This document shows, piece after piece, positions 22,230 to 33,059 of a stretch of DNA of 64,000 bases; position 1 is the first letter of the stretch; every line of letters starts with the position of its first letter. The DNA is from Enoplolaimus lenunculus (Eukaryota > Nematoda > Enoplea > Enoplida > Thoracostomopsidae), in the NCBI GenBank assembly GCA_030248215.1, contig JASANG010000558.1, positions 1-64,000 on the forward strand, given 5' to 3'. Position numbers and translations under genes: made by a program. The notes below the pieces were generated by a model, which worked only from the letters and a program-made list of their open reading frames with translations, had not been told where the DNA came from and made no database searches.

Positions 22230-22580
22230 TAGAAACGTACTCAAGTGAAATAAATACTTAATATATTAACACAAATCTGAACGTGTTACATTTATCAGTT
22301 CAGGCATTGTAACCTTGGTCTAATTGAAATTGTACACTAATCGTGCATCTTTAATATAACATCAAATGAATGCTTTCTTAGTCTGACACCAGCTCAATGT
22401 TGGCATCAATTTGTTTTTGCTCAAAAAGTTTTTTATCGTTTACTTGTAACTTTTGAACCAATGAATGGTGAGCTTCGAAAATTAGCAATTTTTTTAGATT
22501 TTATATGCACACATCCTTTGCAACTTTTAGATGGTCGATTGCAAAAAATTTCAGGTTTCAAAACCTATCAATAACTGGCA

Positions 22581-22695
<115 letters not shown>

Positions 22696-22793
22696 TTATT
22701 AAACAATGAGACAAAACTGCCATATTTTGAAAAAGTTGCAATGTCAGGTAAACACATTAAATCTAAAAACATTGGATTGCACGTTTAATTTAG

Positions 22794-23011
22794 GTTCAAA
22801 TTTTCGGATTATGGCCGACTCGAGTATATGCAACGCCAGGTTGGAGGAGTGGTTGACAGTTTTTGGCCAGGTGTCCAGGATCGAAAAATCATCAACGGAG
22901 CAATATTTTTACAATGTTCCGAAACCGCTGAAACCAATTTACTGGTGGAGGTGTTTTCACACAATATACACCTTCCATTTTGATGGGGGTAAAGTTTGCC
23001 TAATTGACTAA
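22794..23011 (+). CDS. Possible terminal exon or small ORF, unknown product
   Basis: After a plausible acceptor (CACGTTTAATTTAG|GTTC) the frame stays open to TAA at 23009-23011, followed at 23016 by AATAAA. The peptide has balanced composition with the stretches CNARLEEWLTVFGQVSRIEK and YNVPKPLKPIYWWRCFHT, not the low-complexity look of the repeats around it. A local ATG lies at 22811. I recognise no domain. It could be the last exon of a gene whose other exons are not visible, a retro-copy fragment or chance. Confidence 0.3.
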
Positions 23012-23099
23012 AATCAATAAAAATTTACGGGCACTAAAATTCTCCGCTTATATATTGGTGAGCAATTATTGACTGTGACAACCGTACCTTCTTCGAATT

Positions 23100-23203
23100 A
23101 CGGGGGTCAGGCCAAAATGCAACGTGTGCTGGTACATTTTATGAAATGGATTTGTGCGTCAGTTGCACATTTCTGCAAGGCGGACTCATCCACTCTTGGT
23201 TGA
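23100..23203. mobile_element. Family H element, right half only
   Basis: CGGGGGTCAGGCCAAAATGC, AACGTGTGCTGGTACATTTT, CAGTTGCACATTTCTG and TCATCCACTCTTGG are the right-half order of the family. The left half is absent. Confidence 0.65.
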
Positions 23204-25059
23204 CTGAACATTTTCAGAGCCATAAATTCAAGGAAAAGACCTTATAAGAATCATACCACAAAAGCTATAATATTTTAAGCATATGACGTGCAATCATAAC
23301 GTTTTAATACTACAAACCAACAAACAAACCTACCACCGAAACAGTAAGAAAAAACCAAACAAAAACAACAGTTTCGTAACCGAAACGGAACCGGAGGGGT
23401 TTAGGGTCTACAATAATATGACCCCTTGAAAAGTTTTAGATCTGAAAAATTGTACTCATATTTCTCATGAACTATGGACCCTTTAACGATTTCAGCTTGG
23501 CGCAAGGCCTGCAAGCCCGAAGTTACTGGATGTCAAGAACGACATGAAAAATAAAGGTGGGATATATTCCATACTCAAATTTGTGGGAACAAAATAGAAA
23601 ATCCTTTGAACAGAATATTTTCGGAACCCCAGACTTAAAGTCAAAATTGTAGTTCATGAGTTTACCCCCATCCGGTTGAAGTTAATACATGCCGGCCTAA
23701 CCGGGTACAAAAGACAAGATGAACCGGGGCTTTATATATTTTGCTATCTTCAATCTGTGAACTGGCGAGCAAAAATGCTGACACTGCTTTCTTTGTACGC
23801 CAACCAAACGGAATCGTAGAAGCGGGGTCATGTATTCGTCCCTTAGATTTGTGGCGTAAAAAGGCAAACAGGCTTTAGAATAATAATCAACTGACTTCTT
23901 GTGTCATTCGCACAATGAGGTTTCTACCGTCTTGAAATGGATTTCAAGTTGTACCCCTGACGCCGGGCCGTTTTGCCGGTGTTAGGGAATTGATATGTTC
24001 ACAGTGGAATGGGTGGGTAGGGAAACGCGTGGGTAGGGTCCCGATACCCTCAATACAAATAGATATTTGGCCAATAGAGGCATCTCTTCGTGGTAGTTGG
24101 TCAATGATAGGCTAATTCCAAATTTGAAACCAATATTCAAATATCTTTTTCAGGAATGAGTGTCTCCCCACGATTTAAGTATTTTTTCGGGACAGCGGCT
24201 GGTTTGGTTTTTGTGGAACATTTGTTTGCACAACGAAAATGACTTTTAAACTGCGCATTTGCGTATGCAATGACTTATATTCTGCAGATGCCAAATATCC
24301 CAAGGTCTGTTAGCAAATCAAATCGTTGCTCGAAATGACAAAAATAAAACCGATTCAGCCAATGGCGTACAGGGTCGAAGCCGGGATTTCAATTCTGGAG
24401 AGAACACTGCCGGATTTATAGGGGGCTGGTGCGTATGCCCCTTTGCCTTGGCAGAATATTTTTTGTGGCAAAATGGTAAGGTACCTTACCTTACCATCTT
24501 TGCCGTCAGAAAATTTTCGCGTTTAAAGCATACAGTAAAAATTGCGTTTACTAACTTTTCCCAGACAGCCATCCGTCAGAAATTTCTGGATTCCCCGCTT
24601 CGAGAGAATAACCTCGTGTAAAAAAGTTTATCACCTCGACGACCTAAAAGGTTCTGTTCAAACTCGGCCAAAATTGATTTGGTTCTAGTTTCCCTAGAAA
24701 TTTCGGGAAGAGGGTCCTACCATCCCAAATATGTGGACGCCCCCCCCCCCTCCTGGTAAGTGTTCCCAAAAAGCGGGCTTGGGACGGTCCTAATTTCGAA
24801 ACAACTATGAAAAATATTGGGGTTTCGTCTCTAACGAGTCACACAACTTAATTAAGTCAAAATCAGTTGCGGTGCCGAGGGGATAAAAACGTGCGTTTCC
24901 TATCAGGCCTGCCGTTCTGAGACGTTCTCGATACAAATGGTTTGTTTGAAGCTCAAAATGGGCTTTTTGACTAAATACCATAAAAATATGACGCTAACAT
25001 GACAGAAAATAAAAAAATCTTGCGTTTTCGGCACAATTTCCGAATATAAGCGAAATATT
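23204..25059. other. Intergenic; short remnants only
   Basis: No gene seen in nearly 1.9 kb. At 24465-24600 the words AAAATGGTAAGGTACC, CGTCAGAAAATTTTCGCG and ATTTCTGGATTCCCC resemble the flanks and units of the 54-bp array at 33.9 kb. A poly-C tract lies at about 24740. Confidence 0.4.
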
Positions 25060-25150
25060 GGCTAATGTAAAGAACACGGCCGTAACAATAACATAAGCAT
25101 ATTCCTAAACCTAAGCCTATTCCGCCAAAGCCTAAACTTTTCTAAAGACG
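25060..25150 (+). mobile_element. Family A terminus, truncated
   Basis: GGCTAATGTAAAGAACACGG, CCGTAACAATAACATAAGCA, then CCTAAACCTAAGCC. It stops at about 25150 without the second terminus, 40 bp before a family E element. Confidence 0.65.
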
Positions 25151-25190
25151 TTTTGTAAAAACAGTAAAATTTCTTCACACAACAATTATA

Positions 25191-25389
25191 CGCTGTAAAA
25201 AATGGTGAGTCAAATTGACTCTGTCGGAAACAAGCTTTTCCTGACTACACAAACTGAGTCAAATTTAACTCCGCCAGAGTCAAATTCGAATCACTGTTGA
25301 CTCTGGCGCAGTCAAATTTGACTCAGTTTGTGTAGTCAGGAAAAGCCTGTTTCCGACAGAGTCAATTTGACTCCCCATTTTTTACAGTG
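25191..25389. mobile_element. Family E palindromic MITE
   Basis: TA at 25189-25190 and 25390-25391. Arms CGCTGTAAAAAATGGTGAGT and the inverse ACTCCCCATTTTTTACAGTG. The centre is GAATCACTGTTGACTC. A near-perfect hairpin about 95 bp per arm. Confidence 0.9.
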
Positions 25390-25504
25390 TATATTATATA
25401 TCAATTTCGTTGTTTATATATACAACCACGATGTCCATAAATCGGAGTTTTACAGCAAATATTTTTTCTGAAAAAGCTTAAACTTTCAAATTTAGAAAAC
25501 TTTA

Positions 25505-25622
25505 AGTGTGGTGTGATACTTGTCGTCCGGCGCCGTCGATCCCGACGGTCGACCAGCGCCAGTCGTCGACAAATTGGTGCCATGCGGCAATTCACGTGCG
25601 TTGCCGTGCGGCATCAGATGAC
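25505..25622. mobile_element. Family G element, 3' truncated
   Basis: AGTGTGGTGTGATACTTGTC followed by GTCCGGCGCCGTCG words. The right terminus is missing where it meets a family D fragment at about 25625. Confidence 0.55.
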
Positions 25623-25624
25623 AT

Positions 25625-25826
25625 TAATTTAAACAAACTGCATGCGCAAGAAATTCAAGTGACTTTCAACTGCTGGTCACAAATGCGAATTAAATTCAAT
25701 AGAATGAATTCCAGTGAATAATTGGCAGATGCAAGAACTTCAAAGTTGCTTGTGACCAAATTTGCACATGCAAGTTGCACGTGCAACGTTTTGCTGCAAA
25801 AACTTGCACGTTTGAATAGGGTGACA
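25625..25826. mobile_element. Family D fragment, variant 1
   Basis: The reverse complement matches the 1243-1541 element (TTCAATAGAATGAATTCCAG, TTCAAAGTTGCTTGTGACCA). The right end CTTGCACGTTTGAATAGGGT is intact, the left end is lost. Confidence 0.7.
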
Positions 25827-26019
25827 ATTTAAAATTAACATGGATCCACTGGTGATTCGGTCTGATTGAAACATTTCTGTTGATCCCACCTGATCAATTA
25901 CGACAAATTGCAGTGTGACAAGCATTGAAATACCCCCAAGCCTGGTACAAATCGGTCTATTACAAATTTTCTGTTGACGTATGGTGTTTAGCGAGTTGCT
26001 GTATACTCTGACCGAATAA

Positions 26020-26854
26020 AGGGTGGCGCTATACTGTTATTAAAACTTTTGATTGACTTTAATCGCCGTTCGACACTGGCCATCACTGTACGATATTGTA
26101 CGCAATGGCGAAGAACGGCGACGGACGTCTCCCACCGCAGGCGTACGCGAGGGCGACGGACGGCGACGGACGTCTCCCATCGCAGGCGTACGCGAAGGCG
26201 ACGGACGACGACGGACGTCTCCCACCACAGGCATACGCGAAGGCGACGAACGACGACGGACGTTTCCAACCGCAGGCGTGCGCGAGGGCGACGGACGGCG
26301 ACGGACGTCTCCCACCGCAGGCGTGCGCGAGGGCGACGAACGACGACGGACGTCTCCCATCGCAGGCGAACGCGAAGGCGACGGACGGCGACGGACGTCT
26401 CCTACCGCAGGCGAACACGAAGGCGACGAACGGCGACAGACGTCTCCCACCCCAGGCGAGCGCGAGGACGACGAACGGCGACGGACGTCTTCCACCGCAG
26501 GCGTACGCGAGGGCGACGGACGTCTCCCACCGCAGGCGTACGCGAGGGCGACGGACGTCTCCCACCGCAGGCGTACGCGAGGGCGACGGACGTCTCCCAC
26601 CGCAGGCGTACGCGAGGGCGACGGACGTCTCCCACCGCAGGCGTACGCGAGGGCGACGGACGTCTCCCACCGCAGGCGTACGCGAGGGCGACGGACGTCT
26701 CCCACCGCAGGCGTACGCGAGGGCGACGGACGTCTCCAACCGCAGGCGTACGCGTAGGCGACGAACGGCGACGGACGTCTCCCACCGCAGGCGTACGCGA
26801 AGGCGACGGACGGCCACGGACGTCTCCCATCGCAGGAGAACTATAGCGTCACCT
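26020..26854. mobile_element. Family G element with 45-bp and 35-bp minisatellites
   Basis: TAA on both sides (26017-26019, 26855-26857); ends AGGGTGGCGCTATAC and the inverse CTATAGCGTCACCT. The core starts as a 45-bp array (ACGTCTCCC at 26125, 26170, 26215 and on) and from about 26495 becomes a 35-bp array (CGTCTCCCAC at 26521, 26556, 26591 and on). The short unit equals the long one minus CGGCGACGGA. The very GC-rich array yields overlapping open frames on both strands, rejected as genes. Confidence 0.87.
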
Positions 26855-26857
26855 TAA

Positions 26858-27437
26858 CTTATGGAATAACCTATTTGACTTTTCAAAATATGGCAAAATT
26901 AATATATTTAGCCTTCTAATAGGTTTGAACGAGTTCCATTGTTTTAATGCATTAACAGTGATGTGGAACAGATCAAACCGAAGATATTTGTACATCGATA
27001 CGCTGATAAATTTCAAGTTGGAAGCGGAATGTAGTTTACTGCATCCAGCTTAAGTGACGTACTCTCCGATCCATGTAATTTTCGATCCGATCCGATCCTA
27101 CGTTCGATCGCGAGTCGGATCAGTTAAAGCTCATCTGATCTGTATTTATCACTACTATTTCGCTATTAAATTTTATCTCTGTTTCGCGGTATTTCCGGTT
27201 CCGGGCGGTGATACGGCAGACCCGTGGATGATATCCATTATAGTAGGGACTTCGAGTTCTGAAAACGTTTTGACGCTACGCCAACCGAAATTATGTTCCA
27301 TTTAGGCAGTTGTATGACAAATTGACAAAAAAACTTCCGTGACGCCAACCTTAGGTCCGAAGTACATATCGCCATTTCAAATCCGTTCTATTTGCCAGAC
27401 CGCTACCTCTTCTAATATATCATTAATAGGTGAATTA
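26858..27437. other. Intergenic, nothing recognised
   Basis: No gene. TTTACTGCATCCAGCTTAA-like sequence at about 27038 recurs at about 28003, so part of this stretch may belong to an unresolved duplication around the neighbouring nested element. Confidence 0.35.
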
Positions 27438-27995
27438 GGGCGACACTATACTTATCGTCCGCGCTGTCTGTCACAGATGGGCACCGTCCGTCGCAGTCTG
27501 TAACCAAACGATATCATACATGAGTATTTCACGTACGGCCCATGTAAAGATCAGGGGCGAAATGTTTTTCTTAAAAAGAGTAAGCTTAAACTTTAGACTA
27601 ATTTGTTTGCTTGGCTTAACAGGCTTAGGGTTACGCTTAGACTTAGGAATAAATTCATTGTTACGATTAGGCTTAGGCTTAGGCTTAAGAATAAATTCAT
27701 TGTTACGATTAGGCTTAGGCTTACGAATAAATTCATTGTTACGATTAGGCTTAGGCTTAGGCTTACGAATAAATTCATTGTTACGATTAGGCTTAGGCTT
27801 AGGCTTAGAAATATGCTCATTCTTTACGCTTAGGTTTAGGCTTAGGCTTTAGGCTTACGAATATGCTTGTAATACTGTTCCGCCCCTGTTCTTTACGTTG
27901 ACCTCACGTACGATACCTCGCAAAAAACGTAGGGTAACGAACGGCGCCTGACAGTTCGGACGTTGCCGGATGTCATCAAAACTACAGTGCTCCCG
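27438..27995. mobile_element. Family G element interrupted by a family A element
   Basis: TTA at 27435-27437 and 27996-27998. Ends GGGCGACACTATACTTATCG and CTACAGTGCTCCCG. The two halves (27438-27536 and 27912-27995) are split by the A copy at 27537. Without it the G copy would be about 180 bp, close to the one at 9384. Confidence 0.82.
27537..27903. mobile_element. Family A (subtype a) element nested in family G
   Basis: Exact duplication TCACGTAC (27529-27536, 27904-27911). GGCCCATGTAAAGATCAGGG and the inverse CCTGTTCTTTACGTTGACC. The interior has a repeated unit AATAAATTCATTGTTACGAT plus GGCTTA runs, five times, different from the ATATGCTCATT spacer of other copies. Confidence 0.93.
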
Positions 27996-28319
27996 TTATC
28001 CGTAAACTGCATCCAGCTTAATCTAGTATTCTGATACGTTAAAATTTGGTTCTCGTTAATACATCCTGTATTGGTTGGTAAAAATTAACCATGCCGAATG
28101 TTTCAAAATTATTCAAACACCAGATGCTTTTAAACTGTTTTTGAAACTTAATTTTTAATTATGTTTCTTAAATGATTAAATGAGTTTTGTTAATTTAAAC
28201 ATTTTTTATTTCAGGTCAATCGAAAGAAAACAATTCGCGGTGATTATGAATCTTCTGGCTCGACAAAATCTTACTTGCTGTCAGGTGCACAACCGAAGAG
28301 GCGGGCGGAATACATGAAC

Positions 28320-28462
28320 CATATTCCTGAGCCTAAACATAAACGTTAAGCGTAAATATCAGCCGTAATCCTAAACCTAAAGCTAAGTCAATGCAAAAAT
28401 AGTCTAAAATCTAAACGTACTCTGCCGCAGTCATGGGACGGTCTGACATGTAACATGGGAAT
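28320..28462. mobile_element. Family A remnant (subtype c-like)
   Basis: CCTAAACATAAACG-type words, AAAAATAGTCTAAAATCTAA and the end GGGACGGTCTGACATGTAAC follow the family order, but the left terminus is decayed. Another decayed TTAGGC-type run lies at about 28545-28650. Confidence 0.5.
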
Positions 28463-28944
28463 ATACTGGTTCACCATTACAGGTAATGATTTGTTTTTGA
28501 TTCTGGTACAAAAGCAGTTGTACATTTACACTTCCACCCACAGGTTTTATGCTTAGGCTCAGGATTAGGCTTATGGTTATGTTTAGGAAAACGTTTGCCT
28601 AAACCTAAGAAGTCTAAACATGAGTCTAAGCGCTAGTGGATTCATAGGTGAGCCACCCATGCTTAGGTCTCGTATTGTTGATTAAAAACAAAAATTTTGT
28701 ATTAAGATTTAGTACTAAAATGTATTTGATTTCTCGTTTCACCATAATATGTCGGTATTGCGTCAACTGTTTATCGAAATGAGTCCTTATTGTACTTACC
28801 CTCCTGGTTCGGATGCTTTTCAGTATCCTTTGATTGAGGTTTGGGATGAATTATTATTTAAACGGCAGTTTCTGGTTTGGCAGATAATTTTAGCATAGAA
28901 ATTTTATGAAATTTTTCATTGTTTAAAGTTTGCTCAGTTTTATC

Positions 28945-29321
28945 AAGAGTGGATGATCACTTTTTATAACAAAAGTGTGCAAATGGGTACATTCTGTGTA
29001 TTAAAGAATGTACCCGGCATGTGTTGCGTTTTTGGCCTACCGCCCCCCCCCTTATCAATAGTGCATGATACAAGAGTATGCAACTCTTGGGGTTCCGCAT
29101 GGTACAAAATGTACCAGCGGGCGTTGCGTTTTTGGCCGACCCCCCTCTGCTTAGAGGACGCTCTAAATCACATGAATACCTCAAATTTTATCTATAAGGG
29201 AACCATGTATGATGCCGCATACATAAAGTGTCACGGTTTTCCCAGGCTGTACAAGCGCAAAAACGCAACGCGTGCCGGGTTCATTCTTTTCTACGCAGAA
29301 TGTGCTCAGTTGCATACTTAA
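28945..29321. mobile_element. Family H element, right end lost
   Basis: AAGAGTGGATGATCAC to TCAGTTGCATACTTA. Contains both inner pairs (GTTGCGTTTTTGGCC and its inverse; CCCCCC blocks). At 29321 it passes directly into the interior of a family A element, so the outermost right end has been replaced. Confidence 0.75.
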
Positions 29322-29516
29322 GATTTATACTGATTTTTTTGCTTGGCTTTGGCTTAGGCTTAGGCATAGAAATATGCTAATTCTTACGTTTACTCTTAGG
29401 CTTAAGCTTTGGCTTACGCTTAGAAATATGCTCATTATCACGCTTCATCTTACGCTTAGGTTTAGGCTTACGAATCTGCTTATAATACTGTTCCCTCCAT
29501 GTTCTTTACATTGGCC
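29322..29516. mobile_element. Family A element, left terminus missing
   Basis: Begins inside the family consensus (ACTGATTTTTTTGCTTGGCT), continues with TTAGGC-like runs and ends GTTCTTTACATTGGCC. The missing terminus and the missing H end meet at one point, which suggests a deletion fusing two neighbouring elements. Confidence 0.75.
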
Positions 29517-30301
29517 GGTTTCAACAACACAAAGATCGCTTCCCGGTTCTGGTAGACTGTTTGTTGTTTATTGCCAGATTCTATCAGCAACCTGGCGTTA
29601 AAGCAAATAATTATTAGTCAGTTGGAAACAACTATGATTTCGGATCGATATTTCAGACCAATTTGACACTTTTCTTAGAAGATGACCTGTAAAAATTTGT
29701 TATTTCTGTGTTTAAAAATAAGTTTCAAACGTTTTTTTTAAATTTTTTTTAACTTTTAGCTTTGATAACTGCTGAATCTTCCAGATAATTAATGTTTTGT
29801 AATTTAAATTGTGTTATCGTGTTTAATAATAACTAATCATACCAGGTACAGAACTTGGTTTTGAGCTAACTTGTACCCACCTTGAAATCGGATGTTTGTT
29901 TCCGGCATAAATCGGTGTCTGTTTCTGTTATAGAATCAGCGGAAATTTCGTTATTTTTATGCTCATAATATTTGTTGTAATCACATATAAAACACGCGAT
30001 TTTTCTTCAGTAGTTATTCGATTTCATTTAAAATCGCAAAATAAATGTTTGCACATCCGCTATTTTTTCTTCAAAATTTCTCAAAGTCCAGTAATTTGTG
30101 AATTGTACTGGCTGAAAAATTATAAAACATTTTTTAAAGTTTTATACATCAATATCCGTTTTTCGTTTTCGTTATTTTAATCATTATCCGGTTCCGTTGT
30201 TAAGCTTGTAGTGTTAAGGGATACAATTAAACGAATAGCCTTGTACGCTAGCGTTACGAAACTAAACCGAACATTACTGGTATAAAATATACGTCTACCT
30301 G
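29517..30301. other. Intergenic, nothing recognised
   Basis: AT-rich, no supported features. Confidence 0.4.
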
Positions 30302-31140
30302 GACCAATGTAAAGAACTAAGGCGGAACAGAATGCGGCGTTCACGTTATAACTGGGGCAGCTTGGAACACGTTTTGTCTAAGTTGATTCGACGTCAACAT
30401 AAAATTTTGTGATCTGAATAGCGGTTATGTAGACAAAATGTGAATGTCACATGACATTGACTTTCAAATCACTGATGTCAAGCGATCATCATTTACAGAT
30501 AGCCATTTGTCATATGATACTGCGGAACATTTACGCGAATATCATATGATATTCCAAAATTCTACTAAATATCATATGCTATTTATACAGGACAATGGAA
30601 TTTGTGTGAGCTAATAAAACTGTAAAAAGTCGGATAATGCTGCATTAAATGATTTTGCAAGTTGAATTAGCTTCTACGTTTCTGTTTCTCGCTAAGTTTT
30701 CCCCAAAATATATTCCTAAGTGCAAATAATTCAAATTTTAAATTTTAGTAGCATATGACATTCTACAGGACAATCAAGCTAGTTTACCACAACTTTGCAG
30801 ACATTTTCAAACATATCATATGATACTCGCAGACAATATTTGGAATATCATATGATATTGTAGTACAAACAGTAGCTGTCAGATCAGGATATAGCTGTCA
30901 GATCAGGATACTAAACAATTCAAATTTTTTGAATCTGATAGCGGATAAACGGTCAGGCAAAATGTTACCAGCTATAGTCATAGAGACAAAACGTGTTCCA
31001 GCCCGGTTATAACGTGAACCCCGAAGAATGTGCATATTCCTACGTCTAGGCCTAAGCCAGCAAAAAATAAGTATATATGTTAAGCTTACTTTTTTCTAGT
31101 CCCACGGAAAAACGTTCCGCCCCTGATCTTTACATTGGCC
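30302..31140. mobile_element. Family A element split by a family N element
   Basis: GACCAATGTAAAGAACTAAG at the left and TGATCTTTACATTGGCC at the right; the small interior (CCTACGTCTAGGCCTAAGCC) lies after the insertion. No matching 8-bp flanks could be seen. About 145 bp without the insert. Confidence 0.8.
30333..31025. mobile_element. Family N element nested in family A
   Basis: GAA trinucleotides at 30330-30332 and 31026-31028 flank TGCGGCGTTCACGTTATAAC and the inverse GGTTATAACGTGAACCCCGA. A second inverted layer is GGAACACGTTTTGTC / GACAAAACGTGTTCC. The interior carries at least six CATATGAT/ATCATATG words, most as ATATCATATGATATT palindromes, and an 18-20 bp direct repeat (TAGCTGTCAGATCAGGATA) near 30880. 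Confidence 0.85.
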
Positions 31141-31419
31141 GGAACTAGAAACAGGAATAAAATAACAATACAATCAGATCATTTATGAAAGTGTTACACC
31201 AGGAAAATATGCCTTCGGAAAGACCATTGCAAGGATTGTATTCGATGGGGTTTTATGGCTCTCAGGGCTGATGCCGATAAAGGTGGTGCAAAATAAGTTC
31301 CCTAGAAAAACATTAACCACCTTTGGAAATTGTTTGACCACGTCACAATATGTACATATGACCCCCAACATGGCAGTAGCTTGCACAACTTTCTTAACGC
31401 CAAGTTGCTCTGTAAATTT
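31141..31419. other. Spacer between two family A copies
   Basis: No gene or element ends seen. Confidence 0.4.
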
Positions 31420-31626
31420 AGCCAATTTAAAGAACTAAGGTGAAACAGTATTATAAGCAAATTCTTAAGCCTAATCCTAAGCTTAAGCCTAAGCGTAAGA
31501 ATGAGCATAATGTAAAGCCTAAGCGTAAGCCTAAAGCGTAAGACACGCAAAAAATTAGTCTAAAGCGTAAGCTTACTGTATTGCAGTCTCACAGAAAAAC
31601 GTTCCGCCCCTGATCGTTACATGGGC
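31420..31626. mobile_element. Family A element
   Basis: Exact duplication GTAAATTT (31412-31419, 31627-31634). Left end AGCCAATTTAAAGAACTAAG is more diverged than the right end TGATCGTTACATGGGC. Confidence 0.88.
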
Positions 31627-31639
31627 GTAAATTTTACAA

Positions 31640-31750
31640 AAGGCTACGCAAGGATTTTAGACGACTTACAAGCAAGAATGACCCTGTTTATGCGAGAAGT
31701 TCAATCTTTTCTACGGGGAGCGAAATCCGTCAGCCCTCTGTAGCTACGGC
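31640..31750 (+). mobile_element. Family B fragment, decayed
   Basis: GGCTACGCAAGGATTTTAGA, CGACTTACAAGCAAGAATGA and CCTCTGTAGCTACGGCAAG follow the family order, but both ends are eroded. Confidence 0.5.
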
Positions 31751-31959
31751 AAGCTCTATGAAACATTTTAGGGTTTTCTAATGTTCGGCTGCCGGGGCAG
31801 GCCATTGTTTAATCAAATACGGCCACAAAATCGATTTTGTTTTTATGAAAAGACTTCGAAAGAAACATCTTGGCACTCAGACCAAAATGGTATATTGACT
31901 TTGGCTTTTTGCCTTTTGGCACACATGTTTGATCCATTTATCACTCTTGAAATATATAT

Positions 31960-32100
31960 GTTTATTATAAATATCTATTATATATGTATATAAATATATT
32001 TTTTTGTAAATATATTTAATTAATTTAAAAATTATATATATGTATATATAAATATATTTTTTGTAAATATATTTAAATGGAAAATTAGCCATTTCTTGCA
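31960..32100. repeat. AT-rich direct repeat
   Basis: TATATATGTATATAAATATA followed by TTTTTTGTAAATATATTTAA appears twice, about 65 bp apart. Confidence 0.7.
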
Positions 32101-32139
32101 TAGAGTATACTATGATCAACTAATTTCAACTTGTGTTCG

Positions 32140-32325
32140 AGCAATTACACATATATGCAGTACAAAAACTCTGCAAGACGTTGGAGCACGTTTGCCTCGA
32201 GAAGCAATCTCCTATGGCTGAGCGGTGACGATAAACGCCTCTTAGCTGTAACTTTGGTTTTGGCTCAACTGATAGTTGAAAATCAAATTTGAAATTAAAT
32301 AAAAATATATTCGTATGGAAATTGG
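32140..32325 (+). mobile_element. tRNA-derived SINE copy 2, diverged
   Basis: CTGCAAGACGTTGGAGCACG, CTCCTATGGCTGAGCGGTGA and the tail ATATTCGTATGGAAATTGGT align with the copies at 7236 and 45330. The B-box region is destroyed, so it is unlikely to be transcribed from its own promoter. Confidence 0.65.
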
Positions 32326-32943
32326 TTAAAATTCGAAATCAATTTAATTAATTTTTTCGACTCATTTTCAGTCAAACCCAACTTTGTAGCTAAAACTGCT
32401 CACTTTTGCGTTCAGTTTCTCAAACGGTTTCAGCACCGAATAACTGTTAATGATAGGTCTTGTAACTTTCAAACCAATCAATCTTTTTGACCATTGAAAT
32501 TAGGCTCTGTTTTGGCCTTTGGCTCGCCGTGCGGTATCGGGTCAATTTTAAGATGTTTGCATCTTATACAGTTCACTTTGTTCAAACTGTATATATATAC
32601 ACACATATATACATACATATATACATAATTTTGTACATATTAAATATATATACTACATACAGGCCAGAATACGGTCCCTAGGTTCACCAACAATGCCAAA
32701 TATGGAATCGTTTAGGCAGAACCAGTTACTGTTTTCGTGCTTTACCTTTCACCCTTGGGTCCATTTTATTCTGGCTCGCTAACCTGTAAAAACGATTATT
32801 TTAAACCGTATTTCACGCCAGTAAAGTCTCGATATCAAACAAAAAATATGTTGAAACCTTTGCCAGTTTCGTAGTCAGGCGCGTTTTTTTAAACGTAAGT
32901 TTTCGGGCCAATCGAACCGAAACCTAAAACTTTTGCGGCTCAG
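32326..32943. other. Intergenic with a TA-rich microsatellite
   Basis: An irregular TATATACACACATATA tract lies at about 32590-32660. Nothing else recognised. Confidence 0.45.
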
Positions 32944-33059
32944 TGTGAACTGTGTAGTCATAGAGAGTGCAACGAAGGATTTCATTACCGACCGGGATAA
33001 CCTGGAGTTGAAGGTATTTCCAAACCAGCGTAACGAGAACATGCTTTTGATTTCTACCG
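32944..33059 (+). CDS. Possible internal exon, unknown gene
   Basis: Bounded by TTGCGGCTCAG| and |GTAAGCC. The frame encodes a peptide of about 38 residues with balanced composition (starts VNCVVIESATKDFITDRDNL, then LELKVFPNQRNENMLLIST). No domain recognised and no partner exon found. Splice signals of this quality occur by chance in sequence of this size. Confidence 0.2.

Noticed and set aside
26040-26857. Several 220-265 codon Arg/Ala/Thr-rich frames on both strands
   Set aside because: GC-rich 45/35-bp minisatellite translated in several frames; no start, splice or family support.
28953-29321. 122-codon frame
   Set aside because: Lies wholly within a family H element whose palindromic structure explains it.
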